A stretch of 53,793 bases of DNA, from the NCBI GenBank assembly GCA_015064505.1, contig SVSB01000015.1, positions 1-53,793 of the forward strand, written 5' to 3'. The notes beneath the pieces are model-generated. The model did not search any database. It saw only the letters and a program-made list of their open reading frames with translations, and was not told the origin of the DNA. Made by a program: the position numbers and the translations under genes. Source of the DNA: Oscillospiraceae bacterium. GTDB lineage: Bacteria > Bacillota > Clostridia > Oscillospirales > CAG-272. Below, one piece after another: positions 7,642 to 15,634 of the stretch (position 1 is its first letter; each line of letters begins with the position of its first letter).

Positions 7642-9438
7642 TTATTTCCTTTCGTTTTCCGGATGATCCGTTTTTTTGATGTGACATTCAAGGGGTGCTG
7701 CATCGGTGGAGATCAACCACTCGGTATTTCCCTCCGCGTCCTCGTTTACCTTATCAAAGCCGAGCTCACCGAGGAGATCGCGCACCATACCGTTCTTGGC
7801 GGTGGGATAATAATATCCGCGGAGGGTCTTTACGCCCGCCTTTGCCGCCGCCTCCAGAAGAGAATTGCGCATAAGCTGCTCCATACCGCGCTTAAGCACG
7901 CGGCAGCTCATTATCCAAAGGAGGATATCCGCACAGTCGCCGTTCTTTTTGGCGATGATCACGGAAACGACGCCGTTATCGCCAAAGCGGTCGGCAAGCT
8001 TGCCGCACAGACGGATATACTCGCCGCTTGCGGCGATCTCTTCGATCTCCGTTTCCGTATAGCGGCGGGTGGTAAGGTTGAATTGGTTGCTCTTGTTTGC
8101 AAGCTGGGCAATGCGCTTGAGATAGATACGGGGGAAATCACCGACGGCGGCAACCATATCAAGGCTCTTAAGGTATTCGCCGTAATCGGCAAAGTTAAGG
8201 GAAAGCTCTGCGCGCTTTGCGTTCTCACGGTACATTTCGTTGCGCTTAAGATCCTCTCCCGAGAGAGAAAGGGGCTCAAAATATCCGCCGCGGTCAATGG
8301 TGCGAACGTAGCTTTCGGGGCTCGTCATCTCGGGCACTGCGGCTCCTGCCACGTTCTCGTGCACTATATGGCGCTCTGCGGGGTTATCATCCGCGAACAC
8401 AACGCTGTCGGGAAGCAGATCAAGGCTTGCAACGGTCTGCAGAATATTGCCGTCCTTGCGATCCCAGTTTGCCTTTATAACGGCAAAATCCTCGGGGTGC
8501 AGGTATCCATCGGGGTGGCGAAGTCCGTCAAGAGCGTTTTCCTCGTCGTTCTTGGAGGCAACCGTCAGCACTATTCCCGTTTGAGATACTTCCTTAACGT
8601 ACTTCTGGAACTCGCGGTAGGCCTGACCCACGGGAGTTTCCTCACCGAGATCAAGACCCTGCTGACCCACGTCACCAACAACGCCGCCCCAAAGGGTGTT
8701 ATCAAGGTCAAGAGCAAGAACCTTTTTGTTCTTGCCGCTGATGGCTTTGATTATATTGGCAACGCTGTGGCAAAGCATGGGAACGCAAGCCGTTGCGGGG
8801 CTTTGCTTGTACATATACCATTCCTCGGGGCTGTTCCAGGCATCAAGGCCGCAAACTGCGGAAAGGTACGCAATATCGTGGATATAAAAACCCGTTGTGC
8901 TTGCCGCATAGTCGGCAAAAAGCATATTCAGACGGTTTATAAAATTCACTCTGCCGCGGCGGTCGCTTGCGTCCAGATTACCGAGAAGACGGTACGCGGG
9001 CGGCTCGAAGTTATTCTGAATGATAACGCAATTATATCTTGCGGAAAGTGCCTGCCAAAGAGTCTTATAGCGGGCAAGCTCATTTTCCAGCAACGCTTCC
9101 GCCTCCTCTGCGGTGCTTGTGGGCGCGGGGAGATCCACGTTGCGGTTGCAGGTGTGGATATACACTATCTCGGGTCTGAACTCGTCAAGCTCGGGAGTGC
9201 CGAAGGTGCCGTCCTGCCAGAAGCGGTTATATTCCGATTCGTAGAAGGTGGGCTCCACGCCCTTGTCAAGCAGAAAGATCTCCAGAATGGGACGTATGAT
9301 GCCCGTGGTAGCGCCGCCCAGAATAGCCACGCGCTTTTTTACGCGGGCACTTCCGTCTGAGGAAAGAGCCTTTTTCAGCTTGCGGCGGTTTTGCAGTATA
9401 TATTCCCCGTCAAAGGGATAGGTAAGCTCTTTTAACAT
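7642..9438 (-). CDS. FkbH-like protein (HAD-IIIC domain plus GNAT-like domain)
   Basis: 598 residues. The N-terminal 235 form the FkbH-type leading domain, followed by a HAD domain with DLDNTLWGG (Asp244/Asp246), TVASKN and FADDNPAER, and from about residue 400 an acetyltransferase-like region. In polyketide pathways FkbH proteins dephosphorylate 1,3-bisphosphoglycerate and load D-glyceryl onto an ACP thiol. With the ACP gene 2 bases downstream, the same chemistry is likely here, but the unit loaded is not proven. ATG at 9438 has AGGTGA upstream. The family is also common in surface-polysaccharide loci of Clostridia, which fits the MBOAT and DHHW genes better than polyketide synthesis. Confidence 0.88.
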   Translation of the reverse strand: MLKELTYPFDGEYILQNRRKLKKALSSDGSARVKKRVAILGGATTGIIRPILEIFLLDKGVEPTFYESEYNRFWQDGTFGTPELDEFRPEIVYIHTCNRNVDLPAPTSTAEEAEALLENELARYKTLWQALSARYNCVIIQNNFEPPAYRLLGNLDASDRRGRVNFINRLNMLFADYAASTTGFYIHDIAYLSAVCGLDAWNSPEEWYMYKQSPATACVPMLCHSVANIIKAISGKNKKVLALDLDNTLWGGVVGDVGQQGLDLGEETPVGQAYREFQKYVKEVSQTGIVLTVASKNDEENALDGLRHPDGYLHPEDFAVIKANWDRKDGNILQTVASLDLLPDSVVFADDNPAERHIVHENVAGAAVPEMTSPESYVRTIDRGGYFEPLSLSGEDLKRNEMYRENAKRAELSLNFADYGEYLKSLDMVAAVGDFPRIYLKRIAQLANKSNQFNLTTRRYTETEIEEIAASGEYIRLCGKLADRFGDNGVVSVIIAKKNGDCADILLWIMSCRVLKRGMEQLMRNSLLEAAAKAGVKTLRGYYYPTAKNGMVRDLLGELGFDKVNEDAEGNTEWLISTDAAPLECHIKKTDHPENERK

Positions 9439-9453
9439 CTCTTCACCTACTTT

Positions 9454-10962
9454 TTACTTTGTTCTCATATATTCCATATAGCCAACGCCCGTTCCGCAGG
9501 AGAAGAACGCGCACATTGATACCATAAAGTCGGTTATCTCGTGCTCCTTCATAAATTCCACGGCGTTCAGCTCGAAATATCGGAAGTCCACCACCCATAT
9601 TTCCTCAAAGGAGCCGGTGAGGAAGGGCACGAGGGCATTGCCGTAGCTGTCCTTGATAACGAACAGTCTTCTGCCGTTCTTCACGTCGGTGGTTATGTGG
9701 GTAACTCTGTCATCGCTTCCGATGAACACGAGATAGGATGAGGAAATATCTACCCAATCGAAGAACAGAGAGCTTTCAAAGCCGTTCTGCATATTTCTGT
9801 CGAAATACTCGGTCTTATAGCTGTTCTGGGGCTTATAATACACGAAGGTCTCGGGATTGTTCTTCAGCACCTTATCGTTTGTGAAGGCGTACATGGAGCC
9901 AACGTATCCCTCGCGCTCTATCTTTTCGTAGGTGGAAAGATCCGCAAAGGGCACTCCTGCTTTTTTTGCAAACGCCTGTGCGGCGTAATATGCGCCGAGA
10001 GTGCTCCAATGGTGGTCGGTGCGGGTGTAGATATTTTCCTTGACGTGGGGCAGGAGCGCCGCATAGGCGTTTATCTCCGTTGCGCCCTCAAGGAGAGTTG
10101 CGGCGTACTCTATATGACCCTTCTGGTCGTTCGTATACGCGCTGTACTTATCGGGCAGATAGAAGGAAACGGCGGTGGGAGTTATCATAGACCACACGTT
10201 CACACCCTCGCCCAGATCCTTTTTATAGGCGTTTATGGATGCGCAATACTTTGCCGTTGCATCGTAAGATCCGTAATACAGCATTATTGCGCGCTTATCA
10301 AGCACTATAATGCCGTTATCGCGGAGGATATCGTTTACGTCGGGCAGAGGCTCGGTTACGGGAGGCTCGGTTACGGGAGGCTCGGTCACAGGCTCCGTTA
10401 CAGGCTCCGTTACGGGTTCTGTTATCGGTTCCGTTACGGGCTCGTCCGTGCCCGGAACGTCGGTTGCGGGAGTATCGGTCACGGGCGCGTCGGTGACGGG
10501 TTCGGTGACGGGATCGGTTACGGGCTCAGTTACGGGATCGGTTACAGGGTTCGTTATTACGGGAGGCTTGTCGTCGGGGGGTCTGTCGTCTGCGGGAGGA
10601 AGCACGGGAATATCACCGTGGATCTTAACTCCGTCAAGGCGCACTCCGAAAAGCTCGGGGATGGACGCCGCCATATCAACGAGTGCATCTCTGCCGGGAA
10701 CAGTATCCGTATAATATTTGGTTACGCCGCGCATATATTCGCCGCTTAAAACGCCTTGAACCGAAAGCTCGGGCATCGCTGCCAGCTTGCGCTTTTCCGC
10801 CACGGATTCCGTTGGGCGCTTGCAGACCACGAGGCAGACCGCAACGGCAACGGTAACGAGCGCAAGACAGAGTATCTGCACGATGGCAAAGGCTCTGTCC
10901 AGCCGCTCCTTTGAAAGGCGGGGCGGTATTTTATCTTTTTCTTTAATATTTTCGTTTGCCAT
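9454..10962 (-). CDS. DHHW family protein (AlgX/AlgJ-like SGNH fold) with Thr-Pro linker
   Basis: 502 residues: cytoplasmic N-terminus, one membrane helix (about 25-47), an extracellular stretch, a linker of TEPV/TDPV repeats (residues 131-207) and an AlgX/AlgJ-like domain. Catalytic-type residues are visible: TDHHWS (Asp316-His317) and KDSYGNAL (Ser). AlgJ/AlgX relatives help O-acetylate exopolysaccharide together with an MBOAT protein, which lies directly upstream. The protein probably passes the acyl group from the MBOAT exit site to a surface polymer; this is inferred. ATG at 10962 follows AAAGGATAAAGTC. The repeat linker may vary in length between strains. Confidence 0.85.
   Translation of the reverse strand: MANENIKEKDKIPPRLSKERLDRAFAIVQILCLALVTVAVAVCLVVCKRPTESVAEKRKLAAMPELSVQGVLSGEYMRGVTKYYTDTVPGRDALVDMAASIPELFGVRLDGVKIHGDIPVLPPADDRPPDDKPPVITNPVTDPVTEPVTDPVTEPVTDAPVTDTPATDVPGTDEPVTEPITEPVTEPVTEPVTEPPVTEPPVTEPLPDVNDILRDNGIIVLDKRAIMLYYGSYDATAKYCASINAYKKDLGEGVNVWSMITPTAVSFYLPDKYSAYTNDQKGHIEYAATLLEGATEINAYAALLPHVKENIYTRTDHHWSTLGAYYAAQAFAKKAGVPFADLSTYEKIEREGYVGSMYAFTNDKVLKNNPETFVYYKPQNSYKTEYFDRNMQNGFESSLFFDWVDISSSYLVFIGSDDRVTHITTDVKNGRRLFVIKDSYGNALVPFLTGSFEEIWVVDFRYFELNAVEFMKEHEITDFMVSMCAFFSCGTGVGYMEYMRTK
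10345..10551 (-). repeat. Short in-frame repeats coding the Thr-Pro linker
   Basis: Tandem units of 12 to 21 bases encode TEPV, TDPV, TEPPV and TDAPV. The same wording occurs in the lipoprotein at 13087-13557, so this is a shared type of extracellular spacer. Slippage could change its length. Confidence 0.8.
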
Positions 10963-10977
10963 GACTTTATCCTTTTA

Positions 10978-12381
10978 TCAGAAGTTTGCGTAAAGGAAGG
11001 GATTTGAGGTGGATGAAACAAGCATAAGGCTTGCCACTATCAGAAGAACAAGAGAGAACACGAGCCTTGCGGTGTTGTAAGCGATCACGCCCGCAGGCAG
11101 ACGGCTTGCTTTTTCCCTGATAAACGCGATCACGGGGAAGGAGAAGAGCAGTGCCGCAAGGACGAGGAACAGGTTGTTTGCAAGAGAATGAAGCACCGTT
11201 TCCTCCCACAGGGGATTACCGTTAAGACCCACAAGGCCGCGGAGGAAGGCAAAGAGCTCCGAGGTCTTCTCAAAGCGGAAGATGCCAAAGCCAATGATAA
11301 GCACGAGCTTCGTGTAGATATGCTTTACGGGAACGGGGATCTTTTTCATACGCTTTTTACCGAGAAGCGTTTCAAGCAAGATAAACGCGCCGAAGAACAA
11401 GCCCCAGATAACGTAGTTCCAGGCGGCACCGTGCCATACACCCGTGGAGAACCAAACGAGGAATAGGGCAAGATACTTGCGCTGACGGCCGAAGATGGGC
11501 ACGTACAGCAGATAATCGCGGAAGAAGGAGCCGAGAGTCATGTGCCAGCGCTGCCAGAACTCCGCAATGGTCTTGCAAAGGAAGGGATAATTGAAGTTCT
11601 CGGGGTAAGGGATACCGAAAAGACGGGCAAGTCCGATCGCCATATCACTGTAGCCGGAGAAATCGAAATACATCTGCAGTGCGTAGATCGCGGCACCTAT
11701 CCAGCAAGCGGCAACGGATGCGGCGGCTATCTCCGTACCGAAGAGAGAATCCGTAAGCTTTGCAAGGCTATCGGCAATTATGACCTTTTTTGCAAGGCCG
11801 CAGATAATGCGGGTGGCACCCGCGCTGATATCGGACGTACCAACCTTGCGCTCCGCAAGAGAATCACGCACGTCCGCATAGCGGACGATGGGGCCTGCAA
11901 CGGTAGAGGGGAACAGAGAAACGTACATAAGGAAGCGGAAGAAATTCTTTTCCGGCTCCGTTTTCTCCCAATGAACGTCCAAAAGATAAGATATAAGGCG
12001 GAAGGTATAGAAGCTTATGCCGAGGGGAAGTCCAAGCTTTGGAGCGGCGATGGAAAGATCAAAGGCGGCGTTGATATTCTCAATAACGAAGCCCGTGTAC
12101 TTGAATACGCCAAGAAGTCCCAAATTGAGAATTATGCCCACCGCAAGGACTGCCGTGGAGCGCTTTCCTTCTCCGAAGCGGGAAAGAAGCAGAGCCGCGC
12201 CGTAATTCACGAGAGCGGCGCAAACGAGCAAGGGCAAAAAGCGTATATCCCCCCAGGCATAGAAGATAAGGGAGAATATAAGCAATACGGCGTTACGCCA
12301 GCGAATGTTTTTGGATATAAAATACGCCGTCAAGCACAATGGCAAAAAGGCATACAAGAAGAGAAGATCGGAAAAATTCAT
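10978..12381 (-). CDS. MBOAT family O-acyltransferase (AlgI/DltB type)
   Basis: Polytopic membrane acyltransferase of 467 residues with at least nine hydrophobic segments. Family landmarks: GISFYTFRLISYLLDV, FPSTVAGPIVRY, FDFSGYSDMAIG, FWQRWHMTLGSFFRDYLL and the active-site histidine in GVWHGAAWNYVIWG. AlgI moves acetyl groups and DltB moves D-alanyl groups from a carrier protein across the membrane. With an ACP and a loading enzyme in the same operon, DltB-like use of an acyl-ACP donor is the most economical reading, but the donor is not proven. ATG at 12381. First gene of its operon, with its own promoter. Confidence 0.93.
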   Translation of the reverse strand: MNFSDLLFLYAFLPLCLTAYFISKNIRWRNAVLLIFSLIFYAWGDIRFLPLLVCAALVNYGAALLLSRFGEGKRSTAVLAVGIILNLGLLGVFKYTGFVIENINAAFDLSIAAPKLGLPLGISFYTFRLISYLLDVHWEKTEPEKNFFRFLMYVSLFPSTVAGPIVRYADVRDSLAERKVGTSDISAGATRIICGLAKKVIIADSLAKLTDSLFGTEIAAASVAACWIGAAIYALQMYFDFSGYSDMAIGLARLFGIPYPENFNYPFLCKTIAEFWQRWHMTLGSFFRDYLLYVPIFGRQRKYLALFLVWFSTGVWHGAAWNYVIWGLFFGAFILLETLLGKKRMKKIPVPVKHIYTKLVLIIGFGIFRFEKTSELFAFLRGLVGLNGNPLWEETVLHSLANNLFLVLAALLFSFPVIAFIREKASRLPAGVIAYNTARLVFSLVLLIVASLMLVSSTSNPFLYANF

Positions 12382-12414
12382 AGGGCATCCTTCAATATAA
12401 GTATAGATAATAAC

Positions 12415-12443
12415 ATTTTATCGCAAAATGACGAAAAATGCAA
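12415..12443 (-). promoter_or_regulatory. Promoter of the MBOAT operon
   Basis: Minus strand: TTGCAT (12443-12438), 17 bases, TAAAAT (12420-12415), 35 bases before the MBOAT start and after the mntP stop. This separates the operon from mntP. Confidence 0.65.
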
Positions 12444-12456
12444 TACGAATATGAAA

Positions 12457-13002
12457 TTACCCAAACAAAAACCGCACACCCATAATAATAAGTATTGCGC
12501 CGCCCGCAAGCTGTGCCGCTTTTCTGTGCTTTGCGCCGAACGCCGCACCTATCATAACGCCGAGAACGCACATGCAAAATGTCACGAGGGCGATAACCGC
12601 GCAAACCGGGAAAATATTTACCGCGGGATCCAGAGAAAAGGCAACGCCCACGGCAAGTGCGTCCACGCTTGTGGCAACGCCCACGGGCAGAAGAGCGGCA
12701 ACGGAGGTGCCCACCAAGGCAAAGGAGTCATCCTCCCGCGCTCCGAGAGCGGTCTTTACGCCGATGAATACGAGCAACGCGGCGGCAACGTAATTATCAA
12801 AGGGGTCGATAAAAGGAGCAACGGTTCCCCCCGCGAAATATCCCGCAAGGGGCATAAGCCCCTGAAAAAAGCCGAACACTGCCCCCGTGCGCAGAGCAAG
12901 GGAGGTATCAAGGCGCACTGCTCCAAGCCCCCTTGCCACTGAAGCGGCGAAGGCGTCTGCCCCGAGACCAAGAGAAATAAAAAGAACTCTAAAAAAGCTC
13001 AT
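12457..13002 (-). CDS. mntP: Manganese efflux pump MntP
   Basis: Six-helix membrane exporter of Mn(II), 181 residues, usual family length. The two internal repeats each carry the conserved acidic patch: GLGADAFAASVARG near the N-terminus and ATSVDALAVGVAFS in the second half. ATG at 13002 was chosen (GGAG 8 bases upstream) instead of TTG at 13020. No yybP-ykoY Mn riboswitch fits in the 84 bases before it. A hairpin with a T-tract ends just before the ribosome binding site, so expression may depend on read-through from the lipoprotein gene. Confidence 0.92.
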   Translation of the reverse strand: MSFFRVLFISLGLGADAFAASVARGLGAVRLDTSLALRTGAVFGFFQGLMPLAGYFAGGTVAPFIDPFDNYVAAALLVFIGVKTALGAREDDSFALVGTSVAALLPVGVATSVDALAVGVAFSLDPAVNIFPVCAVIALVTFCMCVLGVMIGAAFGAKHRKAAQLAGGAILIIMGVRFLFG

Positions 13003-13017
13003 AAACGCTCCAAAAAG

Positions 13018-13049
13018 CAAAAAAGCCGTTGAAACGATGCTTCAACGAC
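13018..13049 (-). terminator. Terminator or attenuator between the lipoprotein gene and mntP
   Basis: Minus strand stem GTCGTTGAA / TTCAACGGC with a six-base loop, followed by TTTTTTG. It follows the lipoprotein stop and lies 16 bases before the mntP start. Confidence 0.75.
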
Positions 13050-13086
13050 TTTTTGTTATTAAATAATGCGGGTAACGGAAGAATGC

Positions 13087-13557
13087 TTACTTTGCATAAG
13101 CAAGGGTAAGCTTGTTCGTTACTATCTCCATATAGGAATAATCCCCGTAGCCTGCCTTTGCCTTATACACGATATAAGTATATTCGCTGTCGTTTGCATA
13201 TATAACGCAAACAAGATTGTTATCACCGTCAACCGTTTGGCTCTTTACCGTATAATCAAAGGTAACGGGCTTGCCGTCGGTCTCCGTCATATTGTCCTTG
13301 GTTATCTCAATGGTCGCCTCTGCACCAACCAGAGTCCACTTTCCGTAAAGCAGATCAACGGTTACGGGCGCCTCGGTTTCGGTAGCTACGGTCGTTGCGG
13401 GAGCATCGGTTGCAGGGGCATCGGTTACGGGTACGTCGGTAACGGGGTCGGTAACCGCAGGGGTAGTATCGGAAATGGGGGGAGTTTTTTCTCCGCATGC
13501 TGTCATAATCACGGCAAGAGTAAGGGAAAGAACAAGAATAAGAGCTATCTTTTTCAT
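13087..13557 (-). CDS. Small lipoprotein with Thr-Pro linker and GKW domain
   Basis: 156 residues. Signal peptide with lipobox TAC (Cys21), so anchored on the outer face of the membrane. Residues about 30-66 are a TDPV/TDAPATDAP linker, then a domain of about 85 residues beginning LLYGKWTLVG, which resembles small lipocalin-like Gram-positive lipoprotein domains. ATG at 13557 was chosen because GGAGG lies 6 bases upstream and the signal peptide starts there; the longer open frame has no support. Function unknown. The linker wording matches the DHHW protein upstream of this operon, though there is no evidence the two interact. Confidence 0.85.
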   Translation of the reverse strand: MKKIALILVLSLTLAVIMTACGEKTPPISDTTPAVTDPVTDVPVTDAPATDAPATTVATETEAPVTVDLLYGKWTLVGAEATIEITKDNMTETDGKPVTFDYTVKSQTVDGDNNLVCVIYANDSEYTYIVYKAKAGYGDYSYMEIVTNKLTLAYAK

Positions 13558-13585
13558 TTCGTCCTCCGAATAAAGCTTTTTAAAA

Positions 13586-13614
13586 ATTTTATCACAATAC
13601 GCGGGCAAAAGCAA
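13586..13614 (-). promoter_or_regulatory. Promoter of the lipoprotein gene (13087-13557)
   Basis: Minus strand: TTGCTT (13614-13609), 17 bases, TAAAAT (13591-13586), with TG one base before the -10 (extended -10). Confidence 0.65.
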
Positions 13615-13654
13615 TACTTTTTCCGACACGTTTGTAATAATCCGAACAACGGAA

Positions 13655-14008
13655 TTGTTACTTTTTTTATAATTTTTCACGGCGCTATTGCGGAGTGCGG
13701 ATTACCGTAGGGACCGGCGTCTCGACGGTCCGCCAAGGCGGTTGCGCGGTCTTCGACGCATGCGCTCACTCCTTCGGGGTTCGATACCCCGACGTCCCGC
13801 CCTACATTTGTTACTTTTTTTATAATTTTTCACGGCGCTATTGCGGAGTGCGGATTACCGTAGGGACCGGCGTCTCGACGGTCCGCCAAGGCGGTTGCGC
13901 GGTCTTCGACGCGTGCGCTCACTCCTTCGGGGTTCGATACCCCGACGTCCCGCCCTACATTTGTTACTTTTTTTATAATTTTTCACGGTGCTATTGCGGA
14001 GTGCGGAA
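13655..14008. repeat. 153-bp tandem duplication, two full copies and a partial third, before murD
   Basis: Copies begin at 13655, 13808 and 13961, each opening with TTGTTACTTTTTTTATAA. The two full copies differ by about one base (GACGCATGCG versus GACGCGTGCG). Each unit holds several hairpins: GGACCG/CGGTCC, CCGCC/GGCGG, and CGGGG-TTCGATA-CCCCG. The outer GGGAC (13710) can pair with GTCCC (13794). The third copy breaks off after GTGCGGA, where the murD promoter starts. Confidence 0.9.
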
Positions 14009-14022
14009 TATAATAGTATAAT
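13994..14022 (+). promoter_or_regulatory. Promoter of murD
   Basis: TTGCGG (13994-13999), 17 bases, TATAAT (14017-14022). The -35 belongs to the third, partial copy of the 153-bp repeat. Confidence 0.6.
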
Positions 14023-14055
14023 ATATAAGTATTATTATAACTTGCGGAGGCTGAA

Positions 14056-15510
14056 GTGACCGAAAAAGGTAGATTACTGCTTGAAGCCGTAAAAAATAAA
14101 AAATGCGCCGTGGTGGGAATGGGAGTTTCCAACGTGCCGCTTGCGAAATATCTTCTCGATATGGGCGGAGCCGTCACAATGCGCGACGCGAAGGAAAGAG
14201 AAAAGCTCTCCCCCACCGTACTTGAGTTAGAGGAAAAGGGCGGAGCCCTTATCTGCGGAGAAAAATACCTTGACGCGCTTTGCGAGGACGTTATCTTCCG
14301 CGCCCCCGGTCTGCGCCCCGACATTCCCCCCTTTGCGGAGGCGGTAAAGAACGGCGCTCTGCTTTCAAGCGAGGCGGAGCTTTTTCTGGAGATATGCCCA
14401 TCCTTTACCGTGGGTATAACGGGAAGCGACGGAAAGACCACCACCACTACCCTCACCCATCTGCTCATCTCCGAGGCGATGAAGCTTGAAAACGCGGGCA
14501 GACGCGCTTATATAGGCGGCAATATCGGCATTCCCCTGATTCCCCTTACGAAGGAGCTTACGGAAAGAGATATTGCGGTTTGCGAGCTTTCCAGCTTTCA
14601 GCTGCAATGCGCCGAGAAAAGCACTGACGTTGCCGTTATAACCAATCTTTCCCCCAATCACCTGAACTGGCACACGGGTATGGACGAATATATTGCCGCA
14701 AAGACCAATATATACCGCCACGGAGAGTGCAGGGCTCTTATAACCAACGCAGAAAACGCCGTCTGCGCGGAGCTTGCGGACAGGATAAGTGCCGAAAATG
14801 CTTCCTCTTGCCGCCCTGTCGTTACGCTGTTTTCCTCCCAAAAGCGACCCGATGGGGGAGATAGCCGTATCTGGCTTGAGGACGGCATAATATACTACGA
14901 GGGCGAGGACGGCGTTCCCTTCCCCCTCTTTGACGAAAATAACATCCTGCTTCCGGGCAAGCACAACCGCGAAAATTATATGGCGGCGTGCGCCGCGGCT
15001 ATTGCCTGCGGATTTGCTCCCGAAGCGATAAAAAAGGCGATGGAGGCAGTCGCGCCCACCTTTGGCGGTGTTGAGCACCGTTTGGAGCTTGTGCGGGAAA
15101 AGGACGGCGTGCGTTACTACAACAGCTCCATAGACTCCAGCCCCACCCGCACGGAGGCGGCGCTTTCAACCTTCAAGGATAAGAACAGCATACTTATCTG
15201 CGGCGGCTCCGATAAAAACATTCCCTTTGCTCCCCTTGCGGAAAGCCTCTGCAAAAAGGCAAAGGCCGTAGTTCTGACGGGGGAGGCAGGCCCCAAGATA
15301 TGGGATGCCCTGAAAAATTGCCCCCTTACCGAAAAAAGCGGACTTATCATTCTGCGGGAGCCGGAGTTTGACCGCGCGGTAAAAGCCGCAAGCGCCCTTG
15401 CTACGGAAGGCGACAGAGTGGTCCTCTCCCCCGCTTGCGCAAGCTTTGACGCATTCCCCAACTTTGAGGTGCGCGGACGGCACTTCAAGGAGCTTGTAAG
15501 AAAGCTCTGA
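14056..15510 (+). CDS. murD: UDP-N-acetylmuramoyl-L-alanine--D-glutamate ligase
   Basis: Cytoplasmic Mur ligase adding D-Glu to UDP-MurNAc-L-Ala in peptidoglycan synthesis. 484 residues, slightly above the usual 450. Three-domain order visible: N-terminal Rossmann-like part (CAVVGMGVSNVPLAKYL), ATPase P-loop GITGSDGKTTTTTL at about 118-131, ELSSFQL, NLSPNHLNWH, and the C-terminal domain with HRLELV and YYNSSIDSSPTRT. GTG at 14056 was chosen with GGAGG 7 bases upstream. It is the only mur gene in the window and appears monocistronic, outside the usual dcw cluster. Confidence 0.95.
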   Translation: MTEKGRLLLEAVKNKKCAVVGMGVSNVPLAKYLLDMGGAVTMRDAKEREKLSPTVLELEEKGGALICGEKYLDALCEDVIFRAPGLRPDIPPFAEAVKNGALLSSEAELFLEICPSFTVGITGSDGKTTTTTLTHLLISEAMKLENAGRRAYIGGNIGIPLIPLTKELTERDIAVCELSSFQLQCAEKSTDVAVITNLSPNHLNWHTGMDEYIAAKTNIYRHGECRALITNAENAVCAELADRISAENASSCRPVVTLFSSQKRPDGGDSRIWLEDGIIYYEGEDGVPFPLFDENNILLPGKHNRENYMAACAAAIACGFAPEAIKKAMEAVAPTFGGVEHRLELVREKDGVRYYNSSIDSSPTRTEAALSTFKDKNSILICGGSDKNIPFAPLAESLCKKAKAVVLTGEAGPKIWDALKNCPLTEKSGLIILREPEFDRAVKAASALATEGDRVVLSPACASFDAFPNFEVRGRHFKELVRKL

Positions 15511-15548
15511 CCGCACCGCGGAAAACGGCGCCTTTTGCCCCAAAAACG

Positions 15549-15620
15549 CGGGAGGGGAGACCCCTCCCCTACGACTCGGGAACGGCACAAACCGTTGGGG
15601 CGAACTGTGTTCGCCCGATA
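15549..15620. repeat. Two palindromic modules between murD and the first M42 gene
   Basis: GGGAGGGG/CCCCTCCC (about 15551-15569) and GGGGCGAAC/GTTCGCCC (15597-15617). The second belongs to a family also found near 42049 and 42419. Confidence 0.7.
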
Positions 15621-15634
15621 ATAAAGGAGAAAAT

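Noticed and set aside
7663-9360. 565-codon plus-strand frame
   Set aside because: Shadow of the FkbH-like gene; no RBS and no recognisable motif.
13003-13086. Manganese riboswitch (yybP-ykoY) before mntP
   Set aside because: Too little space and no matching conserved loops.
13707-13801. Possible tRNA in the 153-bp unit
   Set aside because: The T-arm-like hairpin is good, but there is no D arm or anticodon arm of correct size and the acceptor stem has only five pairs.
15595-15626. Promoter TTGGGG-16-GATAAT before the first M42 gene
   Set aside because: The -10 would lie in the ribosome binding site; the -35 is part of a repeat module.
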